A stretch of DNA of 64,000 nucleotides from Flavobacterium pallidum (GCF_003097535.1 NZ_CP029187.1:3410001-3474000), one strand, 5' to 3'; positions 8,011-16,450 are shown, counted from the first letter of the stretch. Notes: generated by a model from the letters alone, not told the origin. Translations and numbers: made by a program.

Positions 8011-9381
8011 TTATTTTCTTTTCATCGTGTATAGCGTCCTGTGCGAAGCCACCAGCGGCTCTTTTTTCAGAATGTCGAAATAGCGGCCGTAGGCGGCTTC
8101 GAAATGATCTTCGTTATAGAAATCGAAATGTGCCCTGAAATCCCTTTTACTGTCAAGCAGGAATTTCACCCAGGAATCTTCCCGGTTTGGGAATTCAATT
8201 AAAAGATGTTCCGAAACATCGGCAAAAAGCCGTGCCGACATATCAAACGGGATATTCCCGGACAAAGTGATATGATGGATTACAGCCAATGCGATACAGG
8301 CATCGACAGGGCATTCCCGGAGCCTGTCCAGCAGTGAAAAACGTTCCGCATTATGAAACCCGATGGCAGGTGCCGGATTCAAAATATCGGCTACTAAAGG
8401 GAGGAGTTTCGTTTCCTTATTTTTTAAGATTTTGCGGTAATTCTGCTCCACCGCATTGGGATCGACATCTGCGACGATGACAAAGCCAACAGTTTCGGGC
8501 AACTCGCGTGAAAAAGTGCCGTCATTACCGCCCAAATCCAGTACGCTTTGCGCCTTTATGTCACTTGCCCAGGTTTTGGTAAGTTGTTTTTTTTGTTCAT
8601 AAGCCTGTTTTTCATAATTGGTCTGGTTGTAGTAATCATCCCATTCTGTCTGCTGTTTTACTGTCAGCGATTCAATGTAGGAATACAGTGCATCGATGAG
8701 TTTCAGCTGTGATTTCAGCGTCAGCTTACCTGCGGTTTTGGCTTCTGCGGCAGCGTGCTTTTTCTCATACTTTGCCGGCAGGTGGATGTTTGTATACAGT
8801 ATCGGATTCATGTATGATTTAAATGGAAGTAACGCCGAAATCCTGTCAAGGCTGATCCCGTCGATATTGGCGGAGAGTGTTTTAAGGCAATCAAGTCCGT
8901 AATAATGGCTTAAGGCCAACGGCCCTAAAAAATGCATTATAAATTGCTTATAGGCATGCCAGGGCTCATCAGTATTATAAAAATCAAAGGATAAGGTGTC
9001 AATAAAAATCGGCTTCCCGTTGTGGAACGTAATATTGAAAGCGGAAGCATCCTTCAGCGTAAAGTTATTTTCAAGTGCAAGCTTCTGGATTTTTAATGTC
9101 AGCAGCGCGGCGTGTTTGTATTGCAGGAAACTCCATTCATACGGATAAGATATAAACGGGATTTTTTCGGATCCGATGATGATGGCCTCAGGGCTTTTTG
9201 AAATTTCCGAGTGCCTGACCAGGTATTTTTTTTCAAAAAGGGCATTATAGAAACCGCTTTCCGTGAGGCTTTCATATTGCCTAAAGTACAACGGCGTGAT
9301 GTGCCTTTTTATGGTATTTCCGTCCTTGTAAACATAACCTGAGGGGTCGCGGAAAGAAGAAGGTATTCTATTGGACTCCAT
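8011..9381 (-). CDS. Kinase-like domain fused to a class I SAM-dependent methyltransferase
   Basis: A 456-aa protein with a clear SAM-binding motif I, VLDLGGNDGTF (residues 280-290), followed by VIVADVD (motif II acidic residue) and a normal class I methyltransferase C-terminus. The first 240 residues are not methyltransferase. They contain LKDASAFN and IFIDTLSF, giving Asp111, Asn116 and Asp128 at spacings of 5 and 12, very like the catalytic Asp, Asn and metal-binding Asp of protein-kinase-like folds. It overlaps the upstream 61-aa gene by 1 nt (TAATG) and sits 6 nt before the sulfatase-like gene. NoeA-type methyltransferases share this layout to my knowledge. Substrate unknown, probably a glycan. 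Confidence 0.8.
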   Translation of the reverse strand: MESNRIPSSFRDPSGYVYKDGNTIKRHITPLYFRQYESLTESGFYNALFEKKYLVRHSEISKSPEAIIIGSEKIPFISYPYEWSFLQYKHAALLTLKIQKLALENNFTLKDASAFNITFHNGKPIFIDTLSFDFYNTDEPWHAYKQFIMHFLGPLALSHYYGLDCLKTLSANIDGISLDRISALLPFKSYMNPILYTNIHLPAKYEKKHAAAEAKTAGKLTLKSQLKLIDALYSYIESLTVKQQTEWDDYYNQTNYEKQAYEQKKQLTKTWASDIKAQSVLDLGGNDGTFSRELPETVGFVIVADVDPNAVEQNYRKILKNKETKLLPLVADILNPAPAIGFHNAERFSLLDRLRECPVDACIALAVIHHITLSGNIPFDMSARLFADVSEHLLIEFPNREDSWVKFLLDSKRDFRAHFDFYNEDHFEAAYGRYFDILKKEPLVASHRTLYTMKRK

Positions 9382-9566
9382 TATTTGGTTTGGTCTTTAT
9401 CAGGATCTTCGTCCATAAAATCATCTGATTCTTTTTGCTTTATGCCGAAAAGGGATTTTACTTTCATCTTGATTGATTTGTAAAACAATAATACTCCCGC
9501 CGCTGCTGCCGCGAAGAATTGCACAATCAAGGCTCCGGTTCCGGGATCGAAATAAAGTGAGGTCAT
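9381..9566 (-). CDS. 61-aa membrane peptide with DPGTG motif
   Basis: A small protein with one membrane segment (about residues 10-31, rich in Ala) preceded by the motif YFDPGTGALIVQ and followed by a basic then acidic hydrophilic tail. Small proteins with a DPGTGS-type opening are common beside polysaccharide and methyltransferase genes, but I know of no assigned function. The ATG at 9566 is chosen because a longer reading frame to 9656 would run back into the flippase gene and its extra residues do not resemble the family. Stop and next start overlap by 1 nt (TAATG), so it is translationally coupled to the methyltransferase fusion. Confidence 0.75.
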   Translation of the reverse strand: MTSLYFDPGTGALIVQFFAAAAAGVLLFYKSIKMKVKSLFGIKQKESDDFMDEDPDKDQTK

Positions 9567-9600
9567 TTTTATAATTTTTCCAAAACTAGTCAAATTATTT

Positions 9601-10887
9601 TCAAACTCCCTGCCTGAAAAGGATTTTCCTGAAAAACACCAACAGCGCAAGCACATATAGAAAATACGTTATACAGTGCGCCATCACCACACCTTCGATA
9701 CCAAAGGCATCCACAAGATACAAACTCGCGGAATACATGACGGCCATCGAAATGAATTCTGTGACAATAAAGGCCACCGTATGCTTCTTTGCCACCAGAT
9801 TATAACCCAAAACCATCGAAAATGCCTTGAGTATATCGCCGGAAAGCTGCCATAGGAACAAGTCCCCGACAGGAATAAAGGCTTTGGTAAATAATATCCT
9901 GATGACGAAGCTCCTTAAGAAATACAATACCAGAAGCGCCAATGCAAAAAGCGGCAACACATTTTTCCAGAAACTTAAAATGACGTTTTTGGTTTCATTG
10001 TTGTTTTTAGCACCTACAAGTTTCGGCAAAAAATACACTGAAACGATGGTACTGACAAACATCATATAATAACCCGAAATGCGGCTCATCGCTTCCCAAT
10101 AACCAGCATTTGCAATGCCTTCGGTGTGGATGATGCTGTTCCGTATGGCTACAAAAACCAATGGCGAAATTAATGCTGAGACCAACGCCATCAGCGAATA
10201 GGAAGACATTTTCCTGATGACCTGAAAAGAGAAATCCTTCAGCTTAAAATATTTTGCCAACGACATTTCCTCAGGCATAAAGAACAAAGCGGCGAAGAAC
10301 ACCAGTGCCGGCGCAACAATCACTGCAAGAAGTGCCCCGACAGTATGGTACTGCGAAATGAAGATCACAGATAGCAATAACCCGATGATATTTCCCGAAA
10401 TGTTGATGTATACCACTTCACGGAATTTCCCAAGGCCGTTGATCACCGCAACGAGCAGTAATGAACAGGCGTACCAGGGCATCGCGGCTGCAAGCACGCG
10501 GAATACGGTTTCATAGTGATAGGCTTCACCGAAAATCATATCGCTCCACAAGCCCGCCAGGAAGAATAACACCAGGCTGAGTATTACAGCTACCACGCCA
10601 AGCGACAGGAAAACGGTCGACAATATCCTGTCGAATTCCGGCTTATTGTCTTTATTTTCAGCAGTATACTTGATAATACCGTTCTGGAAACCCAGCGTCC
10701 CGATGGTTTCCAGGGACGATAGGAAATTCCGAAGGTTCCCGACCAATGCCATACCCGACGGCCCGACAAAAATGGCTATCACTTTAGAGGTGACCAGGCC
10801 AATGGCAATTTTCAGCGCGATGCTGAGCGAGTTTAAAGACGTTGCTTTAAATAAGGATGATTTCCATATGGCCCTCGCGCTACGCAA
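9601..10887 (-). CDS. Wzx-type polysaccharide flippase (O-antigen translocase family)
   Basis: A 428-aa MOP-superfamily membrane protein with about twelve membrane segments. The N-terminus (ATSLNSLSIALKIAIGLVTSKVIAIFVGPSGMALVGNLRNF) is the characteristic opening of O-antigen/ECA translocases of the WzxE type, which flip undecaprenyl-diphosphate-linked repeat units to the periplasm. The only plausible start is TTG at 10887, which directly follows the TAA of the aminotransferase in the same reading frame, so expression probably depends on reinitiation. Context (aminotransferase upstream) also matches enterobacterial-common-antigen-like gene order. Wzx function is likely; no Wzy or ligase is recognised in the window. 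Confidence 0.88.
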   Translation of the reverse strand: MRSARAIWKSSLFKATSLNSLSIALKIAIGLVTSKVIAIFVGPSGMALVGNLRNFLSSLETIGTLGFQNGIIKYTAENKDNKPEFDRILSTVFLSLGVVAVILSLVLFFLAGLWSDMIFGEAYHYETVFRVLAAAMPWYACSLLLVAVINGLGKFREVVYINISGNIIGLLLSVIFISQYHTVGALLAVIVAPALVFFAALFFMPEEMSLAKYFKLKDFSFQVIRKMSSYSLMALVSALISPLVFVAIRNSIIHTEGIANAGYWEAMSRISGYYMMFVSTIVSVYFLPKLVGAKNNNETKNVILSFWKNVLPLFALALLVLYFLRSFVIRILFTKAFIPVGDLFLWQLSGDILKAFSMVLGYNLVAKKHTVAFIVTEFISMAVMYSASLYLVDAFGIEGVVMAHCITYFLYVLALLVFFRKILFRQGV

Positions 10888-11994
10888 TTAATATTGGTTT
10901 AGGACTGAAACGACAAAATGTGCGTCTTCCTCAGTCATTACAGGAGAAATCGGGAGGCTGAGGACTTCTTCATGGATTTTTTCAGTAATCGGGAAAGATA
11001 AATGATGCCATTCCTTCAGTGCCTTTTGCCTGTGCGGCGCAATCGGGTAATGGATCTGTGAACTGATGCCCTGACTGGATAAGAATTGCTGCAATGCGTC
11101 GCGGTTTCCTGTCCGGATTACATAAAGATGGAACACATGGCTCTGGTCCCCTTCATAAAAAGGCAAAATGATTTTCGGGTTCGAAATTCCTTCAGAATAA
11201 ATCGCTGCAATCTTCCTGCGATGGGCGTTATCGCGGTCCAATCCGTCGAGCTTTATATTCAGGAAAGCAGCCTGTATTTCATCCAGGCGGGAATTCGTAC
11301 CGGCAAAATCGTGTTGGTATTTTACCTCGCTGCCGTAATTGTGCAAAGACGAAACCATTGCCGCCAGTGCAGTGTCATTTGTGGTAATCGCGCCTGCATC
11401 GCCCAGAGCGCCAAGATTTTTCGCCGGATAAAAACTGAATGCCGCAGCATCTGAAAGGTTTCCTGCCTTGACACCTTTATTGTTTCTTGCGCCATGAGCC
11501 TGCGCAGCATCTTCAATCAGCAGTAGGTTGTACTTTTTTGCCATGGCTGAAAATGCATCCATATCTGCAATTTGCCCGTACAGATGCACAACAATAATGG
11601 CTTTGGTTTTAGCCGTAATTTTATCTGCGGCCGATTTTGGATCGAGGTTGAATGTCTGCATATCCGGTTCCGCAGCAACGGGCACCAATCCCGCTTCCAG
11701 TACCGACAATATCGTAGCAATGAAGGTATTGGCAGGGACAATCACCTCATCGCCTTGCTGCAATTTTCCGATTTGGATGTACGATTTTAAGACCAGGACC
11801 AATGCGTCAAGTCCGTTGGCCACACCGATGCAATGCTTCGTGCCGCAATAAGCGGCGTATTTTTTTTCAAAAGCCCCGACCTCATCGCCTAAAATAAACC
11901 AGCCTTTCGCAAGGATCTCATCCATTTTTTGGCGGAAGCCCGCTTCATAAGGTTCGTTTATTTTCTTTAAATCCAAAAAAGGTATCATAGGCAT
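10888..11994 (-). CDS. FdtB/QdtB-like sugar aminotransferase (DegT/DnrJ/EryC1 family)
   Basis: A 368-aa PLP-dependent aminotransferase that would convert dTDP-3-keto-6-deoxyhexose to the 3-amino sugar. Seen: [19 protein letters not shown] (typical of FdtB/QdtB enzymes), [27 protein letters not shown] with Asp162 contacting PLP, and the Schiff-base lysine Lys192 in [17 protein letters not shown]. Length is normal. It starts 3 nt after the FemAB-like gene and ends flush with the TTG of the flippase. The FdtA-like isomerase that would supply its substrate lies 9.5 kb away at 986-1417. A 4-aminotransferase role (WecE type) is less likely given FdtA. Confidence 0.88.
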   Translation of the reverse strand: MPMIPFLDLKKINEPYEAGFRQKMDEILAKGWFILGDEVGAFEKKYAAYCGTKHCIGVANGLDALVLVLKSYIQIGKLQQGDEVIVPANTFIATILSVLEAGLVPVAAEPDMQTFNLDPKSAADKITAKTKAIIVVHLYGQIADMDAFSAMAKKYNLLLIEDAAQAHGARNNKGVKAGNLSDAAAFSFYPAKNLGALGDAGAITTNDTALAAMVSSLHNYGSEVKYQHDFAGTNSRLDEIQAAFLNIKLDGLDRDNAHRRKIAAIYSEGISNPKIILPFYEGDQSHVFHLYVIRTGNRDALQQFLSSQGISSQIHYPIAPHRQKALKEWHHLSFPITEKIHEEVLSLPISPVMTEEDAHFVVSVLNQY

Positions 11995-11997
11995 CTT

Positions 11998-12978
11998 TTA
12001 AATGAAAACATCATCAAGCAGGGTATAATTTGCTGTCGCCACTTCATAAAAATCTTGGGTAATTGTCGTCGCGCCAAAGCTTTCCTTCCAATAGGAAAGC
12101 CCGGAATTCAGTTTCCTACCCTGCATTTCATTTGAAATTCCGAAATCAAAAAACTTCTTTTCCCTGAAAATATTGTGAGTCAGTTCATTGAATAAAAAAT
12201 CAAGGCTGCCCAGTTCGGCGCGGGTTTCATTCGCAGCGATGTACTGTGCATGTGCCACATTTTCAGTTTCAAAAACGGTGGTGCCGCCGACTATTTTATT
12301 TTGATGGTATACATTGAACTGGCGGATGTTTTCCGGAAACCGCGAAGCCAATAATTCAATTTCCTGCAAAGAATGCACCGGTTTTGCCTGATGCCGTGAT
12401 TCAAGATTCGGGATCAGGATTTGGTTCCAGAAATCTTCGAAATGATTTTCTTCCTTAACCACCAAACCGCTTTTAATGCCCTTTTTAATGCCGCGCTTCC
12501 GCAGATCGGAAACTTCATTTTCGCCATTATGGGCCAAAACCGATAATGCATCACGGCGCACGATTTGAGCTTTGGCCAGGAATAAGGCATATTCCACCTC
12601 CTGTGCAGGCTTAAGGCAATACACTGACGGAATGGATTTATAGACCAGTTTCAGAATACCCTGCTGCTGCAGGAACAGCAAAATCTCCCGGAAAACCAAA
12701 ATCACTTCCTGCAATTTAAGATTCCCGTAAACGAGCCCTCCGTACGTGAGCCCCTGATGTGATAAAATCGTCCCGTTATCAATATTCGCGGGCAATAATG
12801 CTACGAGCCGTTCCTCATTATAAACCATTAAGGAAAAATCCGGGAAACGGTCTGCGTGATAATCCATGAAGTTCCTGTTGAACAGGAAAGTGGCATTCTT
12901 TGCCGTTTTCAGGAAATCGTTCCAGCCTGTAGCCTCAGTGCTTCGGTATCGTATTACGGTATAGTTTTTCAAGCGCAT
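11998..12978 (-). CDS. FemAB/GNAT-like acyltransferase
   Basis: A 326-aa protein of the GNAT fold (acetyltransferase_6/FemAB-like). Seen: an N-terminal half with NATFLFNRNFMDYHADRF and GLTYGGLVYG, and a C-terminal half with VGGTTVFETENVAHAQYIA and FDFGISNEMQGRKLNSGLSYWKESFG, the usual ending of this family. Members modify amino sugars or aminoacyl acceptors. Being first in the minus-strand operon and 3 nt upstream of an FdtB-like aminotransferase, it may N-acylate the 3-amino sugar in place of the hexapeptide FdtC enzyme; this is inference. Cytoplasmic, no membrane segments. Confidence 0.75.
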   Translation of the reverse strand: MRLKNYTVIRYRSTEATGWNDFLKTAKNATFLFNRNFMDYHADRFPDFSLMVYNEERLVALLPANIDNGTILSHQGLTYGGLVYGNLKLQEVILVFREILLFLQQQGILKLVYKSIPSVYCLKPAQEVEYALFLAKAQIVRRDALSVLAHNGENEVSDLRKRGIKKGIKSGLVVKEENHFEDFWNQILIPNLESRHQAKPVHSLQEIELLASRFPENIRQFNVYHQNKIVGGTTVFETENVAHAQYIAANETRAELGSLDFLFNELTHNIFREKKFFDFGISNEMQGRKLNSGLSYWKESFGATTITQDFYEVATANYTLLDDVFI

Positions 12979-13059
12979 TTGTTAACTTGGGGAAATTACT
13001 GATTTTTTTGGTTTTCGGCAGCAGCCTTTTGGTAAAATGACATCCAATAAAAATATTTG

Positions 13060-13067
13060 TACCTTTA
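13060..13067 (+). promoter_or_regulatory. Possible -7 box for the T9SS type B gene
   Basis: TACCTTTA resembles TAnnTTTG with one mismatch. It lies downstream of an in-frame ATG at 13037 and upstream of the GTG at 13160, supporting the later start. No clear -33 element at 19 nt. Confidence 0.3.
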
Positions 13068-13159
13068 AACCTAAAATTGTACCAGCAGTTGCAGCATGCA
13101 GTTCACAACATTTGATAACTGAATGCCGAGACTGCGGCTGCTTACTAACAAAACCAGCT

Positions 13160-14962
13160 GTGAAACTGAAATTACACGTTGTTTATTGCCTCTTGATGGC
13201 ATCCACCTGCTGTGGCGTGTATTCGCAAGACATTTCGCTATACCAGCAATTCAACGGGCGATATGATTTTGTTTTTTTTGGCAATACGCTGAACTCTGAA
13301 GAAAACAATACCCTGGACGGCCAACCGGCTCCACCCTGCACAATACTTACGGAATCATCCGCTACACTGGCACTCGCCCCTGATGACATTATACAAAGCG
13401 CTTACCTTTATTGGGCAGGATCCGGCACAGGCGATTTTGATGTGGCGCTGAACGGGCAGCCTGTTACCGCACAACGCATGTTCAACATCATCAACAGCGC
13501 GGGTTTGCCCTGTTTCGGCGGATTTGCAGATATTACACCACAGATCATCGCTACCGGCAATGCCGATTATCTTTTTACCGGCCTGGACCTGACATCGGTT
13601 ATCGGACCGTATTGCGAGCGTGGCGGGAATTTCGGGGGCTGGGCGATTATCGTCGTTTATGAAAATGCCGGCCTTCCGCTCAACCAATTGAATGTTTATG
13701 ATGGCATGCAGAAGATTCCGCCTGAAATCGAAATCACGCTCAACAGCCTCAATGTAATTGATAATGACAATGCCAAAATCGGTTTCCTGGCCTGGGAAGG
13801 CGATAAGAATATTGATGATGGAGAAAGCCTTTTCATCAACGGGCAGTTGCTGAGCAATGGCCTGAATCCGGCAACCAATGCTTTCAACGGCACCAACAGT
13901 TTCACCATTTCGGATACGCTGTACAATATGGACCTGGACGTGTATGATATTCAGGGCAATATCCATGTCGGTGATATTGAAGCAAAGATAAAGCTGGAGT
14001 CCGGCCGGGATTTCGTAATGATCAATGCGATTGTGACCAAACTCAACAGCCAGCTTCCCGATGCGGTGATTGTTATAGGTAATACAGAAAAATCGTGTAA
14101 TTCCAGGCTCATTACCGTGGATTATACCGTATCGAATCCGCAAAGTACCGATCCGTTGCCGGCCCATACACAAATTGCAGTATTCGCCGATGACGTGTAT
14201 ATCGGCGGGGCTTTTACGGTTGCCGAACTCCCGATCGGTGGCAGCGAGGACGGCACCGTTACACTGGAAATCCCGGCTGGTGTACCCTTGGATTTCACCT
14301 TGCGGTTTGTGGTCGACAGTGATGCGGCCGGAGTTGGGAGTGTAAAAGAAATTAATGAAACCAACAATACTGCTTCACTTGATTTCTCATTAATTGTTTC
14401 GCCAGGGTTCAACCAGCCGCAAAACCTGGTGGCATGCAATGAAGGCGGAAGTCGCGGTACCTTTGATTTTTCAGGATATGCGGACGCAATAAGGATAAAC
14501 CCCGGCGATGTGGTCGCTTTTTTCAATACGGAAAATGATGCTTCCGCAGATGTCAATCCTATAACCATCACTGAAGGCGTAGTGACGGTAGCGCCGCGCA
14601 GGATTTTCGTACGGATCACCAATGAGCACTGTTTCAGCGTGACTTCGTTTGATTTACTGACGCGCAACTGCCCGCCGAAAGTGTACAACCTTGTAGAGCC
14701 TTTCCCTGATAATTTTTACGATACTTTCCTGATTGACGGCTTAAGGGATATTTTCCTGAATTTCAAACTGTCGATATTCAACCGCTGGGGAACACTGGTC
14801 TGGACCGGAAACAACAGCAAGCAGGACTGGGATGGCACGTCGTCAGAAGGATTCCGGATGTTTGGGAAGGATTTGCCTGCAGGGACTTATTTCTATATAT
14901 TGGAGCTCAACGACCCGGATTACCCGCAGCCATTGACGGGGTTCGTATATTTGAAGAAATAG
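13160..14962 (+). CDS. Secreted surface protein with CARDB-like domain and T9SS type B sorting domain
   Basis: About 600 aa from a GTG at 13160, which places a good signal peptide (KLKLHVVYCLLMASTCCGVYSQ) at the N-terminus; an ATG at 13037 would put 41 hydrophilic residues ahead of it. Residues after the signal form a beta-rich domain (SAYLYWAGSGTGDFDVALNG) found in adhesin-like proteins, then a CARDB-like segment (DAVIVIGNTEKSCNSRLITVDYTVSN). The C-terminal 80 residues (LSIFNRWGTLVWTG, DLPAGTYFYILEL, TGFVYLKK) are a gliding-motility-associated CHU_C/type B sorting domain, so export by the type IX system and attachment to or release from the cell surface are expected. Binding partner unknown. 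Confidence 0.85.
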   Translation: MKLKLHVVYCLLMASTCCGVYSQDISLYQQFNGRYDFVFFGNTLNSEENNTLDGQPAPPCTILTESSATLALAPDDIIQSAYLYWAGSGTGDFDVALNGQPVTAQRMFNIINSAGLPCFGGFADITPQIIATGNADYLFTGLDLTSVIGPYCERGGNFGGWAIIVVYENAGLPLNQLNVYDGMQKIPPEIEITLNSLNVIDNDNAKIGFLAWEGDKNIDDGESLFINGQLLSNGLNPATNAFNGTNSFTISDTLYNMDLDVYDIQGNIHVGDIEAKIKLESGRDFVMINAIVTKLNSQLPDAVIVIGNTEKSCNSRLITVDYTVSNPQSTDPLPAHTQIAVFADDVYIGGAFTVAELPIGGSEDGTVTLEIPAGVPLDFTLRFVVDSDAAGVGSVKEINETNNTASLDFSLIVSPGFNQPQNLVACNEGGSRGTFDFSGYADAIRINPGDVVAFFNTENDASADVNPITITEGVVTVAPRRIFVRITNEHCFSVTSFDLLTRNCPPKVYNLVEPFPDNFYDTFLIDGLRDIFLNFKLSIFNRWGTLVWTGNNSKQDWDGTSSEGFRMFGKDLPAGTYFYILELNDPDYPQPLTGFVYLKK

Positions 14963-14987
14963 GTGCAGGCTACAGGGTGCAGGGTTT

Positions 14988-15097
14988 GCGTGAGGGATGG
15001 CAGCGGCATCCTTTTTATTTTGACGCAGCACAGCGGAGGAAAAATAAAAAGATATAGCGGACAGCCCGACCCGAGGCACGAGGGGCACGCCCAAATT
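14988..15097. repeat. REP-like intergenic element (copy 1)
   Basis: Read on the minus strand this begins at the TRIC stop codon with TTTGGGCGTGCCC, continues with TCGGGTCGGGCTGTCCGC and ends with ATCCCTCACGC. Inside is a perfect 11-bp inverted repeat, CTTTTTATTTT paired with AAAATAAAAAG, around a 19-nt loop. The same ends (TTTGGGCG ... CGGGCTTTACGC ... ATCCCTAGCGC) recur at 29516-29579 in the other orientation. From memory, such elements are scattered in flavobacterial genomes. Confidence 0.6.
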
Positions 15098-15707
15098 ACT
15101 GCTCTAAAGGCGATAAATACCACTTAAATTTCACGGCCATCAGCCTCAGGATGATGATGACGCAGGAAGTGATCAGGTAGATGGCATCCTTTTCCAATCC
15201 GGTTTTCTTCAGGCCAAAGAACACCATACCGCCGATGATGCAGATGGTTGCGTAAATTTCGCGGCGGAAGATCACCGGGATCTCATTGCATAAGATATCG
15301 CGGATCACGCCACCGAAACTCGCCGTCATGGTTCCCAAAGCGATGCAGATCACCGGATGCAGCCCGGTATTGATTCCTTTTTCCAATCCGATCAACGTAA
15401 ACACGCCCAAACCGATGGTGTCGAATAAGAATAACGAGATGCGGAGGTGGTCCAGTTTCTTTCTGAAAATGATGGCCAGGAAAAAACCAGCCGTAATTAA
15501 ATACACATAATTGGGATCGCGCATCCAGCCCACAGGCGTGCGGCCTATCATGATGTCGCGCAGCGTCCCGCCTCCTACCGCAGTCACGAAGGCGATGATG
15601 TACACCCCGAACGGATCCAGCTTTTTGTTCATCGCCGTCAAGGCGCCGGAGACCGCAAAAGCCATGGTCCCGATGATATCCAACAGGTAAAACAGCGTCA
15701 CGTCCAT
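15096..15707 (-). CDS. TRIC-family (UPF0126, YadS/YicG-like) membrane protein
   Basis: A 203-aa protein with seven predicted membrane segments. It is a tandem of two related halves, each with the glycine-rich signature: FAVSGALTAMNKKLDPFG with AVGGGTLRDIMIGRTP, and ALGTMTASFGGVIRDILCNEIP. These are the pore motifs of prokaryotic trimeric intracellular cation channel homologues, which conduct potassium in characterised cases. Start and preceding stop overlap by 1 nt (TAATG), so it is coupled to the RDD-family gene. Function in this organism is unproven. Confidence 0.88.
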   Translation of the reverse strand: MDVTLFYLLDIIGTMAFAVSGALTAMNKKLDPFGVYIIAFVTAVGGGTLRDIMIGRTPVGWMRDPNYVYLITAGFFLAIIFRKKLDHLRISLFLFDTIGLGVFTLIGLEKGINTGLHPVICIALGTMTASFGGVIRDILCNEIPVIFRREIYATICIIGGMVFFGLKKTGLEKDAIYLITSCVIIILRLMAVKFKWYLSPLEQ

Positions 15708-16450
15708 TACATTTTCTGGGTATAATAATTGTAATCCATCAGGATAATCCCGATAAAGACCTCGTCGCTGCCGGATTGGTTCTTAATGCCGGTGACTTCC
15801 TCGATTTTGCTGCGCAGCTTGGTAAAAATATTGTAATCCCGGTCTTTCACGGCCACGTGAAAGGTTTCCTTTATAATGCGGATGTCGTTGTCGGTGAGTT
15901 GTATCACCGTCGGGTAGGTTGGTATGTACTGTGAGTCGATTTCCTGCAATATCGTATGGTCGATGGAAATGTTGTTCTTTAACGTGATGACCGCAGTTCC
16001 GGCTGCCAGGTCGCCAAGCCGCTGTGTTTTTTTCGTCACCAATGCCGTAATGAGGCCAATGAGTCCGAATAAGAAAAACAGGTCGATCATACGCAGCAGC
16101 CAACGGATCAGGTAATCCCCGAAATCAGCCTGGTAGCCTTCAATTTTTACGACCTTGAGTTTCAGCAGGCGCTTTCCGACAGTTTGCCCTTCAAAAACGC
16201 TTTCCATCGTAAGGGTGTAAAACATTACGGGAAGGTAAATCACGGCGTTGAGTGCCATCACGGACCAATAATCCCAGCCGCTGGTCACTTCGGTAAAGTC
16301 GAGCACGCCGTAAAGGAACCAATAAATGAAAATGAGGTAAGCGACCTGGATCAATATATCCGCCAGCAACGCCAAAATCCGCACACCTATGGAAGCTGCG
16401 GTGAAATTAATATTAACATTTTGGGTGGTCGTAATTGATAATTGAGTCAT
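15707..16450 (-). CDS. RDD-family membrane protein
   Basis: A 247-aa protein with an RDD domain: Arg and Asp in the first membrane segment (ASIGVRILALLADILIQVAY), the second (VFEGQTVGKRLLKLKVVK) loop and a third segment with IRWLLRMIDLFFLFGLIG, ending in TKKTQRLGDLAAGTAVI. About 80 residues after this form a soluble tail. RDD proteins are suspected transporters or membrane adaptors. It diverges from the SpoIIM-led operon with a 20-nt gap, an arrangement common in Bacteroidota, which suggests a shared role with the MoxR cluster. Confidence 0.85.
   Translation of the reverse strand: MTQLSITTTQNVNINFTAASIGVRILALLADILIQVAYLIFIYWFLYGVLDFTEVTSGWDYWSVMALNAVIYLPVMFYTLTMESVFEGQTVGKRLLKLKVVKIEGYQADFGDYLIRWLLRMIDLFFLFGLIGLITALVTKKTQRLGDLAAGTAVITLKNNISIDHTILQEIDSQYIPTYPTVIQLTDNDIRIIKETFHVAVKDRDYNIFTKLRSKIEEVTGIKNQSGSDEVFIGIILMDYNYYTQKM

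Noticed and set aside
9567..9656. Longer start of the 61-aa peptide gene at 9656
   Set aside because: It overlaps the flippase end and the extra 30 residues look like out-of-frame translation; MTSLYFDPGTG is the natural start.
13355..14173. 272-aa open frame on the minus strand opposite the T9SS type B gene
   Set aside because: It lies wholly within a convincing secreted-protein gene and has no domain; it is a codon-bias shadow.
15783..16103. Frame on the minus strand inside the RDD gene with His-rich residues
   Set aside because: Alternative frame of the RDD gene, no family resemblance.
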